Shown one piece after another: positions 40,994 to 48,138 of a stretch of DNA of 48,138 nucleotides. Numbering within the stretch: the stretch's first letter is position 1; each line of letters starts with the position of its first letter. This DNA is from Nitrospinota bacterium (lineage in GTDB: Bacteria; UBA8248). The stretch covers positions 1-48,138 of the forward strand of contig JAPOYD010000064.1 of the NCBI GenBank assembly GCA_026706735.1, in the 5' to 3' direction. Both the position numbers and the translations under genes were made by a program. Under the pieces are notes generated by a model, which searched no databases, was not told the origin of the DNA, and was given only the letters and a program-made list of their open reading frames with translations.

Positions 40994-42369
40994 CAAGCGG
41001 CCTTACAAGCGTTCATCAACGCGCTCGCGTCGGGTGTCTCCTCGAACCCCAGGACAGCCTCCACGGCGGAATCGACCTTGCGCTCCGGCAGGACGCGGCT
41101 CGCGTTTCCGCGGAACTTGGCCTCCACGTCCGCCCATTCCATCGGGTTTTCGGGATTGCCCCAGTTGACGGGTTCATCGCGCTCCATGACGCGGCCGTCT
41201 TTGAGCGTCATCTTCACGCCGCCATGCAGGTATTTGGGAAATCGGTCGGAATCCACGCCCGTGCACCTCACCTTCCCGGCCAGTTCGAGCACCTGAGCGT
41301 CGCCCAGATGTTCTTCCTCGAAATCATCGAGCGTGGCCCGACCCTTCACCACGTTGAGCGCCAGGCAAAAAGGCAGGCTGAAAAGCGCGGCATACTGCGT
41401 GTTTGGCTTTCGCTTGTGCTCGATGGGCTCGCAAACGATATGGAGGATCGGCTCGGGCGTGATGGTCTCGATCTCATTGATCTCATCAATGGATATGCCC
41501 GCTTCATGAACCAGATGCTTTGCCGCGTCCATCGTCGCGTGATTGAAATGACAGCAAGGATAGGGCTTGAACGAAATGCACAGCGTCTCCCAACGCTCCC
41601 CGAGTCCGCCCGCCAGGATTTCCGCATCGTAGGCCGGGTTGCTCAAGTGCGTAGCGTATAGACCGAACCTGCCCTCCAGGACCTTCCGGGGGCCCATGAA
41701 CCCGTGGCCCGCCATCTGGGCGGCGGTGACCCCCGCATGAGAGGCCCAGCCCGGGTGAAAGCGCTTCACCCAGCTTCCATCGTCCAGAAACTCCTGAATC
41801 CCCGCCGCCTGACTCCCGCACACGCCGAAGGCGTTGGCAATGGCTTCGGGCGATTGGTTCATCAGACGCCCCATGATGGCCGCTGCGCCAAAGGCGCCGC
41901 ATATCGGGGTGGCATGATAGCCCTTGGCGTGAAACGCCCCCGGCACCGCGCCCCCGATTCTGGCGATGACCTCATAGCCCGCTACCATGGCCGCCAGGAT
42001 ATCCCGGCCGCTTGCGCCGGCGGCCTCGCCCGCAGCCAGTGCCGTTGGCACCACGCAGGCGCTCATGTGGGTGATGGAATCCGTATGCGTGTCGTCGAAA
42101 TCGAGGCCATGCACGTAGCTTCCGTTCACCATGGCGGCGTGCGCGACGGGCAGCCTGTCCCCGTAGCGCCAAACGGTGGCCTGTGGATTGCCACCCCAAT
42201 CGCGCGCCGTTTTCGTCACAGCGTCGGCGTACGACTCTCGCGTCGCAGCCAGGCCTATCCCCAAGGCGTCTAACAGATGAAGCTTTGCTTTCTCGATTAC
42301 CTGCCCGGGAATATCTTCATAAGACAAACTGGCGGAAAAGTGGGCCAGTTTGTCGCTCATCGTTTCCAT
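40993..42369 (-). CDS. MmgE/PrpD family protein (copy 2)
   Basis: This 458-residue MmgE/PrpD protein shows HGLDFDDTHT (111-120), GIGLAATRESY, KGYHATPICGAFGAA and a FKPYPCCHFNH segment, and is of full length. The ATG has AGGAG eight bases upstream. It is the third gene of the minus operon PrpB-like - MmgE/PrpD - MmgE/PrpD - methyltransferase. If the operon runs a methylcitrate-type cycle it would dehydrate a tricarboxylate; this is inference. Distinct from copy 1 at 5371 and copy 3 at 42402. Confidence 0.9.
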   Translation of the reverse strand: METMSDKLAHFSASLSYEDIPGQVIEKAKLHLLDALGIGLAATRESYADAVTKTARDWGGNPQATVWRYGDRLPVAHAAMVNGSYVHGLDFDDTHTDSITHMSACVVPTALAAGEAAGASGRDILAAMVAGYEVIARIGGAVPGAFHAKGYHATPICGAFGAAAIMGRLMNQSPEAIANAFGVCGSQAAGIQEFLDDGSWVKRFHPGWASHAGVTAAQMAGHGFMGPRKVLEGRFGLYATHLSNPAYDAEILAGGLGERWETLCISFKPYPCCHFNHATMDAAKHLVHEAGISIDEINEIETITPEPILHIVCEPIEHKRKPNTQYAALFSLPFCLALNVVKGRATLDDFEEEHLGDAQVLELAGKVRCTGVDSDRFPKYLHGGVKMTLKDGRVMERDEPVNWGNPENPMEWADVEAKFRGNASRVLPERKVDSAVEAVLGFEETPDASALMNACKAA

Positions 42370-42401
42370 ATTCTTCTCCTGCTCCTGAATCCGGCCCGGC
42401 C

Positions 42402-43766
42402 CTAGGCGAGATGCGCCACCAAGGTGCCCATCGTTCCCATCTCATCCAAACTTGAGGCGGCTTGAATTATCTCATCTTGCGCGTCGAGCGGAATCACGCC
42501 ACCCGTAACCTGCCTGAATTTCCCCGCCACCATGTCGAAATCCATTGGATCCTGAGGTGAGCCCTTGGGGCCTGCGACACGGCTCTCTAGCTCACGTCCA
42601 TCGCGAGTGCGAATTGCCACCTTGGCGGGAAAGGTCTTGGGATATAGTTGCTCGATCTCAGGGTCTACCGTGAAGCGCGCGCGTCTCGCGAGCGCTACGA
42701 GTTCGGGGTCGGCGATGCGCTCGGATGTGAACTGCCCGGGCCCCGCCTCCCCGTCGGTGAGCGCCACCGCCGCGCAATACTCGATGTTCATCTGCGCGCG
42801 CAGCGAACTGACGGGTTCATAACGCCAAGAGCATTGCTGTTTCACCACGCTGTGGTTCATGATCTCCATCTCTTGCACGTCATCGGGCTCTACACCATGC
42901 TCCCTGCGCAGGGCGAGAACGGCGTCGATGGTCGAATGCGTGCTCCCGCAGCAGCAATAGGGCTTGAAAGAGACGCCTTCTGCCTCCCAATGTTCACCCA
43001 AATTCCTCGTCAGCGGTTCCGGCTCCCCACAGCCGCTGAACGCCCATAAGAACCCACCGTCTTTGTACTCGAAAATCTCTTTGGGGCCTGTATAGCCCCC
43101 CTTAGCGAGCGAGGCGGCCATCAAGCCGCTTTGGGCCGCACGGCCCGCGTGAAAGCGCTTCGTCTCGGAGCCATCGCACTGAAAGGCCCATGTCCCCGCC
43201 CCCTGGGTTCCTGCGAGGCCTAAGGCATTGGCCGTCTGCTCCGGAGTTAATTCCATCAGGTGCGCCGCAGCCGCAGCGGCTCCAAAAGGGCCGCACAGGC
43301 CCGTCAAATGAAACCCCCGCCTGCGCACTTCCAGACAGTCTGCGGCGATGCTCGCGCGGATCATCGTTTCATAGCCCATGGCGCAGGCGGTCATGAACGT
43401 CCTGCCATCCGCGCCCATCTTCTCCGCCAGTGGATACGCGGCGGCGAAGACCACAGCACCCGGATGTAGCTTGGCGCCGCTGTGGTAATCATCGAGTTCG
43501 AACGCGTGCATCCAGGTACCCAGACAAAGAGCGACGGGCCCCACTGGCCCGCGCCAGGCGCTTTTCCAGAGAGTGGCTTCCTCATTTCCGCCTTGTTCCT
43601 GGATAAAGCGTGACAGTATGCGTCCCGATTCGGTAGTCGTGCCGTAGAGGCCGCAACCGATGGCGTCCAGGAAATACTTGCGCATGCAGGCGCGCAGGTT
43701 CTCGGATAAATGATTATAGGACGTTTCGCTGATGAATCGCGCGAGTTCACGCGTATGGCCGTTCAT
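42402..43766 (-). CDS. MmgE/PrpD family protein (copy 3)
   Basis: This 454-residue paralogue has an MHAFELDDYHSGAKLHPG segment (88-105), FGAAAAAAHLM, and FKPYCCCGSTHSTIDA, like copy 2's CCHFNH but Cys-rich. The best start is ATG at 43766, with a GAGG-type ribosome site seven bases after the stop of the PrpB-like gene. It precedes copy 2, leaving 32 bases between. Two non-identical paralogues side by side suggest two different substrates or a hetero-oligomer. Confidence 0.9.
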   Translation of the reverse strand: MNGHTRELARFISETSYNHLSENLRACMRKYFLDAIGCGLYGTTTESGRILSRFIQEQGGNEEATLWKSAWRGPVGPVALCLGTWMHAFELDDYHSGAKLHPGAVVFAAAYPLAEKMGADGRTFMTACAMGYETMIRASIAADCLEVRRRGFHLTGLCGPFGAAAAAAHLMELTPEQTANALGLAGTQGAGTWAFQCDGSETKRFHAGRAAQSGLMAASLAKGGYTGPKEIFEYKDGGFLWAFSGCGEPEPLTRNLGEHWEAEGVSFKPYCCCGSTHSTIDAVLALRREHGVEPDDVQEMEIMNHSVVKQQCSWRYEPVSSLRAQMNIEYCAAVALTDGEAGPGQFTSERIADPELVALARRARFTVDPEIEQLYPKTFPAKVAIRTRDGRELESRVAGPKGSPQDPMDFDMVAGKFRQVTGGVIPLDAQDEIIQAASSLDEMGTMGTLVAHLA

Positions 43767-43773
43767 TTTCACC

Positions 43774-44649
43774 TCATTCCCTGGGCAGATATTCCGCTTC
43801 TATCTCATGATACGCGTCGTAATCGAGAAGTCGGTAGAGTTCTTCGCGCGTCATCATGTTTTCGAGATAATCCGCCATCGTGCCCTTTTCTTTAAGCTCA
43901 TCGAGCAGCAATTCACCCGCCTTGAGCATCGCGCGCATGATACTCACCGGAAACAGGACGAGCTTGTAGCCCATCTCCCCGAAATCCGCTTTTGAGATAT
44001 GAGGCGTCTTGCCGAACTCCGTCATGTTGGCGAGCAGTGGCCCCGGGCAGCGCTCGGCGTACTCGGCGAACTCATCGCGTGTTTCGAGCGCCTCGATGAA
44101 AATGACGTCCGCCCCGGCTTCGAGTGAGGCATTACCGCGTTCGACGGCCTCTTCCATACCGTGAACGTATTTAGCGTCAATTCGCGCCATGACGGCGAAA
44201 TCAGGATCCGTTCGATGATTCACGGCGGCGCGGATTTTTCCAATAAATTCCTCACGGCCCACCACCTGTTTGCCATCCAGATGGCCGCAGCGCTTCGGCA
44301 ACACCTGATCTTCTATCTGAATACAAGCAACGCCCGCCCTTTCGAAATCACGCACCGTGCGCACCACATTCACCGCATTTCCGTAGCCGGTATCCACGTC
44401 TACCACGAGCGGAATGTCCACGGCGTCGGCCATGTACCTCGCGTTCATGAGCACTTCGCTAAAAGACGCCAGGCCGTTGTCGGGCAATCCCGCCAGGGCG
44501 TTCACCACGCCCGCCCCGGACATGTAGACGGCCTCGAATCCCTTTGAAGCGATGAGCCTGGCCGTCAGCGCGTCGTGCGCCCCGGGAATGATCGTCGTCC
44601 CCGGTCTCTCGAGGATTTTTCTGAATTTTTTTCGCGCCGAATCGGCCAT
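43774..44649 (-). CDS. Isocitrate lyase/PEP mutase-family (PrpB-like) enzyme
   Basis: The 291-residue TIM-barrel lyase has metal-site DVDTGYG (84-90) and the catalytic loop PKRCGHLDGK (118-127), with Cys121, the hallmark of methylisocitrate and isocitrate lyases. It is of PrpB length, so 2-methylisocitrate lyase or a carboxyphosphonoenolpyruvate/oxaloacetate-type relative is likely. ATG with AAGGAAGGG. It leads the four-gene operon. No PrpC, PrpR or AcnD-like gene is in the window. Confidence 0.9.
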   Translation of the reverse strand: MADSARKKFRKILERPGTTIIPGAHDALTARLIASKGFEAVYMSGAGVVNALAGLPDNGLASFSEVLMNARYMADAVDIPLVVDVDTGYGNAVNVVRTVRDFERAGVACIQIEDQVLPKRCGHLDGKQVVGREEFIGKIRAAVNHRTDPDFAVMARIDAKYVHGMEEAVERGNASLEAGADVIFIEALETRDEFAEYAERCPGPLLANMTEFGKTPHISKADFGEMGYKLVLFPVSIMRAMLKAGELLLDELKEKGTMADYLENMMTREELYRLLDYDAYHEIEAEYLPRE

Positions 44650-44822
44650 GCGCCCTTCCTTACCGGGAATATCAATAACCCAAATGATGATTTCCATTCT
44701 CGTCGAACGGCATCTTCTCCTTGATCTAAAACAACTTATCCGTCGCTCTCACCTCAAGGCAAGCACCCTTTATTCTTTCACATCACCCGGCGGCATCGCT
44801 ATAGCCCGAAGCCGATTTTTCC

Positions 44823-44853
44823 TTGACAAACAACCGAATAAAGGTGTCATAAT
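44823..44853 (+). promoter_or_regulatory. Promoter candidate for the TPR gene
   Basis: An exact TTGACA (44823-44828) and CATAAT (44848-44853) are separated by 19 bases, 40 bases before the start codon. The spacer is longer than ideal. The divergent PrpB operon starts at 44649 on the other side. Confidence 0.5.
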
Positions 44854-44893
44854 TTATTCACCCATGGGGTTTGATTCAGCGGTGGGGATACCG

Positions 44894-45430
44894 ATGACGG
44901 ATGAATTCGAAGACGTGAGTTTCGACGAAAAATATGAGGAAGAATCCAAGGTCAACTCCGACCTCAAGCGCGCCCTTGATCTTTTGAACCAAGGCGGCGC
45001 CGCCCACGCGAAAGGAGACCTCGACAAGGCCATCGAGTTGTACCGGAATTCCATCGCCTACTACCCCACAGCGGACGCGCACACCTATCTGGGCTGGATG
45101 TACAGCAAGCAGGGCCGACTCGAGGAGGCCATTGAGGAGTGCCACATGGCCATCGAGGTCGACGATGAGTTCGGAAACCCCTACAACGATATCGGCTGTT
45201 ATCTCATGCAGTTGGGTGAACTCGATGAAGCGGCCGGATGGCTCGAAAAAGCAAAGTCCGCACCGAGGTACGAGCCGCGTCATTTCCCCTATATGAACCT
45301 GGGACGCATCTACCTTCAGAAAAAAGAATACGGCAAGGCGCAAGGCGAAATCTACGAAGCCATCAGGCGCGCCCCCGAAGTGGATGGTCTGAAAAAGAAT
45401 TTTCTCGAACTTGTGTCGATGCTCAACTAG
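44894..45430 (+). CDS. TPR-repeat protein
   Basis: This 178-residue soluble protein has about four tetratricopeptide repeats (ALDLLNQGGAAHAKGDLDKAIELYRNS, then DAHTYLGWMYSKQGRLEEAIEE, NPYNDIGCYLMQLGELDEAAGWLEKA and FPYMNLGRIYLQKKEYGKAQGEIYEA). It likely serves as a scaffold for protein contacts. ATG start with GGGGA upstream; in-frame Met at 44864 lacks a ribosome site. It is followed by a strong terminator. Confidence 0.85.
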   Translation: MTDEFEDVSFDEKYEEESKVNSDLKRALDLLNQGGAAHAKGDLDKAIELYRNSIAYYPTADAHTYLGWMYSKQGRLEEAIEECHMAIEVDDEFGNPYNDIGCYLMQLGELDEAAGWLEKAKSAPRYEPRHFPYMNLGRIYLQKKEYGKAQGEIYEAIRRAPEVDGLKKNFLELVSMLN

Positions 45431-45444
45431 AAACCAACTGACGA

Positions 45445-45481
45445 AAAAAGCCGGCCCCAAGGGCCGGCTTTTTCTTTTTCT
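45445..45481. terminator. Bidirectional rho-independent terminator
   Basis: Nine-base stem agccggccc/gggccggct with a 3-base loop has A6 on the left and T5CT5 on the right, so it can end transcription from both the TPR gene and the convergent cupin gene. Confidence 0.93.
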
Positions 45482-45491
45482 TGCTTAGTGC

Positions 45492-45944
45492 CTAGCCGGG
45501 AATCTTGTCCCTGCTATCCTCTTCCATCCACTCGTTCTCCACATAGATGGTTTTGGCGGCGTCCCGGTTGGGGCAATTGCCATACGTGAAGACGAGTTCG
45601 GCGTCCTCGGTTTCGCTCGGGTTGTAGAGACCGTGAATCTCGCCAGCCGCGCAATAGACGAACGTACCCGAGGGCACCGTATGTTCTTCCCTGTCCTCCC
45701 CCATCCAGACGATAATCGGGCCCTTGACGATGTAGAACGTCGCATCGCAGACGTGGTAGTGCCTCTGGTTGCGGCCTTTGGGGGGAATGATGGTACGCCC
45801 CATTGTGATGGTCTGGGTGCCAGTGGCATTGCTGTCAACGCCCCACGCGATGATGAGGGGCGGCTCGTATTTCTTGTCCACGCCGATGGCCGTCGAATCG
45901 ATGAGACACCAGCGCTGTTTGGTAGGTGCGGATAAAGCTGACAT
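45492..45944 (-). CDS. Cupin-domain protein
   Basis: The 150-residue cupin has RHYHVCDATFYIVKG (His62, His64; Asp68 where Glu is usual) and His104 (AAGEIHG), a possible metal site. ATG with AAGGAG eight bases upstream. Its stop is 10 bases from the terminator hairpin. Substrate unknown; the next minus gene upstream, an alpha/beta hydrolase, is 111 bases away. Confidence 0.85.
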   Translation of the reverse strand: MSALSAPTKQRWCLIDSTAIGVDKKYEPPLIIAWGVDSNATGTQTITMGRTIIPPKGRNQRHYHVCDATFYIVKGPIIVWMGEDREEHTVPSGTFVYCAAGEIHGLYNPSETEDAELVFTYGNCPNRDAAKTIYVENEWMEEDSRDKIPG

Positions 45945-46055
45945 GTATGCTCCTTTGAATTGGAAACGATATGAAATTGCCCGTTCTCTCGAAGGTGGCC
46001 TAATCTAGTCGTTCGCTTCTCAGAGCGCAAGAGCGGAGCCGACGCAGGCGAGGAT

Positions 46056-47069
46056 TCACCCTTCCAGGAAGAGCTGAACCTCGCTCAACAGCTCCATCCT
46101 GCGCTTTTCCAGTTCCATGAAATGCGTGCCGTCGTTGATGATGACGTAGCGCTTGCCCCGGCTGTTGCAGAGCGCTTTGTACAGCCCCCAGGCTTCCGGG
46201 TCAGCCGAGGCGCCATCCTGATCTCCTCTGATGAGGAGCACGGGACACGTAATCTTACTCGCGTCGTATAGAGGTTTGTTCCTCGCCCTATCATACAGAT
46301 CCGCCAGGGAGCCGTTCGCCAGCCGGAACGCGGGCGTCTTGCGCTTGGCGCCTCGCGTGTCGTAGCGAAGCAGTTCGCGAAAATACGTCTTGAGCACCCT
46401 GGGTTCGCGCCATTTGTGATGGGCATCCCCCCGTATGTGACCCCACCAGCGATGGTGCACGTCTTTTTCCGTACACCACGACCACGCGCCTCTCCTCGCG
46501 TCGAATTCTCCAGGCCTCCGGGGGTCTTCCATCTGCCTCGCGCGCCGAGGGTTGTCGTATGCGTAATAAGGCGCATAAAGAACGAGCTTGTGCACCTGCT
46601 TCATATTATCAGCCGCATACGCCGGCCCAGTCGTCGTCCCCCAGGAACGGCCCAGAATGCTGAGTTTGTTCACCCCGCGTCGTTCGCAAATGAAATCGAC
46701 CGCCGCCTTGATGTCCCTCACGGCAACCCTCCCCGGTATCGCGGGAGGCTTGCCCCTGGGGCTTTCCAGCATCTCCTGCGGCCACGTCGATTCACCAAAA
46801 CCCCGAATCGAGAGCGCGAACACGTCGAACCCGCGCGAGGCGATGTCATCCATCCAGGAATAGCCGGGAACCGGGAGGTCATAGGCCACGGGGCCGGGCG
46901 CCATCCGTCCGTGCACCATGAGGAGCGTGGCTTGATCTTCGAATTTCTTCTTGCCCCTGGGGCGTTTTTCCCTCAGGTGGAGCGTGATGCCGGGGTCGAG
47001 CGAATCGACGTAGTGATCGAGCCGCTCCACTCCTTTCTGAGCCACATTCTTCCGTGGGGCAGTGCTCAA
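46056..47069 (-). CDS. Alpha/beta hydrolase
   Basis: The 337-residue serine hydrolase has nucleophile elbow GRSWG with Ser142, the oxyanion VHGR segment (52-55), acid Asp283/285 (RGDQD) and catalytic His316 (DGTHF). Esterase, lipase or lactonase activity is possible. The start at TTG 47069 is weakly supported; GTG codons a few residues later are alternatives. It lies 12 bases downstream of the bicupin gene, so the two are co-transcribed. Confidence 0.82.
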   Translation of the reverse strand: MSTAPRKNVAQKGVERLDHYVDSLDPGITLHLREKRPRGKKKFEDQATLLMVHGRMAPGPVAYDLPVPGYSWMDDIASRGFDVFALSIRGFGESTWPQEMLESPRGKPPAIPGRVAVRDIKAAVDFICERRGVNKLSILGRSWGTTTGPAYAADNMKQVHKLVLYAPYYAYDNPRRARQMEDPRRPGEFDARRGAWSWCTEKDVHHRWWGHIRGDAHHKWREPRVLKTYFRELLRYDTRGAKRKTPAFRLANGSLADLYDRARNKPLYDASKITCPVLLIRGDQDGASADPEAWGLYKALCNSRGKRYVIINDGTHFMELEKRRMELLSEVQLFLEG

Positions 47070-47081
47070 ATCCAGATACCC

Positions 47082-48029
47082 TTAATTTTTCAGGTGCGAA
47101 TAATCCCGGTCATACGCGGGCGGCAGCGCGCCTCCCCGTCCCAGAGCGACGTGGAGCTTGCCCCATCCCCGGCCTGAATTGCGAAATCCGCGTGTAACGC
47201 CCGCAGGAACCCAACACATATCCCATGGTCCGAGAACTTCTTGGTATGAATCCCCCCTCTCATCGGTCCAGAACACCGTCCAGTCGCTTTCCAGGGGAAT
47301 AAAGGCCTCCTCGAGATCCAGATGATCGTGCAGCGGAGCACCCGAACCCACCCGGTTTTCGTTGATCACGAAGGAGAACTCACCCTCCGGCAGTGAGGGG
47401 GCCGGACCCACACCCTCGAGTTCGCCGCCCACGTGGCCCACGTAGCGCCGAATCCCCCGCACACCCTCCGGCAGGGAGGTTTCATAATAGACCTGAAAGT
47501 TCTTGGGGCAATCATCATAACGCACCACCTGGGTAAGGGGATCGACGAAAGAGGGGCTCTCGCTCGCCGCGTCCTCCCCTTCTCCCTGAAACACGGCCGG
47601 CTCATACGCGCCGCGCCCGTGAATGTAGTAGAGAAACCCGTCCTCATCGCCTGAGTTCCTGTAGCCGCGCATGACGCCAGCCGGCATCCGGATGGCGTCG
47701 TAAAGCCCGAGCTCGACGTTTTTTATCTCTCCATCGCGCGGATCGACCCACGAAACTTCGAACGCGCCATGCCACACCATGAAAACTTCCTCGAATCCAT
47801 GGCTGTGCAGTGGGGCGCCGTTTCCGGGAGGAGCCATCACGATTCCGTTGGCGAACTCCCAGCCGGGGAGCGCCGCTTTGGGCTCCTTGTCGCGAGGTCC
47901 CCCAATATAGCGATAAACGGCCCGATGATGCCCCTCTTTGCGGGCATCGGGTGACGGCGCCCAATCGGGCATGATCTCGGCGAAACGGACGATTGTGGTT
48001 GGTACGGCTTTGGAAGTTTGTTTGGTCAT
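47082..48029 (-). CDS. Two-domain cupin (bicupin)
   Basis: The 315-residue protein has two cupin modules: HSHGFEEVF (His75, His77, Glu80/81) in the first and HDHLDLEEAF (His234, His236, Glu240/241) in the second, so both may hold metal. Bicupins include gentisate and homogentisate-type dioxygenases and sugar isomerases; substrate unknown. ATG with GAGGTG-type ribosome site. It is followed by the alpha/beta hydrolase and preceded by the tail of another gene on the same strand. Confidence 0.82.
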   Translation of the reverse strand: MTKQTSKAVPTTIVRFAEIMPDWAPSPDARKEGHHRAVYRYIGGPRDKEPKAALPGWEFANGIVMAPPGNGAPLHSHGFEEVFMVWHGAFEVSWVDPRDGEIKNVELGLYDAIRMPAGVMRGYRNSGDEDGFLYYIHGRGAYEPAVFQGEGEDAASESPSFVDPLTQVVRYDDCPKNFQVYYETSLPEGVRGIRRYVGHVGGELEGVGPAPSLPEGEFSFVINENRVGSGAPLHDHLDLEEAFIPLESDWTVFWTDERGDSYQEVLGPWDMCWVPAGVTRGFRNSGRGWGKLHVALGRGGALPPAYDRDYSHLKN

Positions 48030-48055
48030 CTTCAGGCACCTCGCCGGTGATAAGG

Positions 48056-48138
48056 TTATGGAAGCGCCGCGTTTCGATACACGCCTTCCGCCTCATACGC
48101 CTCATCGAGCAGGACGACGGGATGCACCACCCGAAGGT
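48056..48138 (-). CDS. Partial gene cut by the window edge
   Basis: The last 27 codons of a minus-strand frame ending in TAA read HPVVLLDEAYEAEGVYRNAALP, a plausible C-terminus. Only 26 bases separate its stop from the bicupin start. Too little is left to name the product. Confidence 0.4.
   Translation of the reverse strand, partial: LRVVHPVVLLDEAYEAEGVYRNAALP

Overview
The window is a piece of a GC-rich bacterial chromosome, densely coded on both strands. Catabolic and housekeeping enzymes dominate: RidA-type proteins, SDR oxidoreductases, MmgE/PrpD proteins, HpcH/HpaI aldolase, amidohydrolases, cupins and VOC proteins. There are no phage structural genes, CRISPR arrays, rRNAs or recognisable tRNAs. 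The style (many small-molecule hydrolases, GTG/TTG starts, short palindromic repeats between genes) fits an uncultured GC-rich, proteobacteria-like or Tectomicrobia-like heterotroph. That placement is inferred from gene content only; no phylogenetic marker here settles it.

Layout. 0.1-2.3 kb: an SDR and an unusual three-domain RidA protein (minus). 2.7-4.0 kb: a Tat-exported multicopper oxidase. 4.5-5.3 kb: an AT-richer gene with a HEPN-like motif, lying between palindromic repeats. 5.4-11.8 kb (minus): an MmgE/PrpD protein, 2-isopropylmalate synthase leuA, a second SDR, rsmD and a PfkB-family kinase. 11.9-12.5 kb: an AT-rich HigB-like toxin gene overlapping a small partner gene. 12.8-19.5 kb (plus): a 2-oxo acid dehydrogenase (E1 alpha, E1 beta, E2, no E3), a CitE-like lyase, a conserved unknown and a methyltransferase. 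19.7-21.9 kb: pepA (minus) and a cupin (plus). 22.4-30.7 kb: a ring-opening amidohydrolase (cyanuric acid amidohydrolase/barbiturase family) beside a TRZ/ATZ-type amidohydrolase, divergent from VOC, RidA, FAD oxidoreductase and cyclase-family genes, followed by a TatD-like hydrolase and a methyltransferase. 31-33.4 kb: two translationally coupled MFS transporters. 33.5-36.2 kb: GNAT, an isopropylmalate/isocitrate dehydrogenase-family enzyme and GT2. 36.3-40.3 kb (plus): M42 peptidase, MqnD-like protein, VOC, Tat-exported PotD-like protein and Nudix hydrolase in tight succession. 40.3-44.6 kb (minus): PrpB-like lyase, two MmgE/PrpD paralogues and a methyltransferase. 44.9-48.1 kb: a TPR protein, a cupin, an alpha/beta hydrolase, a bicupin and the tail of a further gene.

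How the genes may work together: two modules stand out. The first is a candidate cyclic-amide (s-triazine, pyrimidine or similar) hydrolysis cluster at 22.4-26 kb. The second is a methylcitrate-cycle-like cluster at 40.9-44.6 kb that has PrpB-like and PrpD-like genes but no methylcitrate synthase in the window.

Non-coding structure is also rich. IS-derived MITE-like elements of about 300 bp carry a TIR-like gctgttgaaaaag end (4.4, 9.0 and 14.9 kb). One lies between E1 beta and E2, bracketed by a 9-bp direct repeat. Three AT-rich single-gene or two-gene islands (4.5, 11.9 and 27.7 kb) look like separate acquisitions. No single unmistakably new multi-gene system is visible. The best candidates for novelty are the fused triple-RidA protein, the HEPN-like gene, the HigB-like pair and the amidohydrolase cluster.
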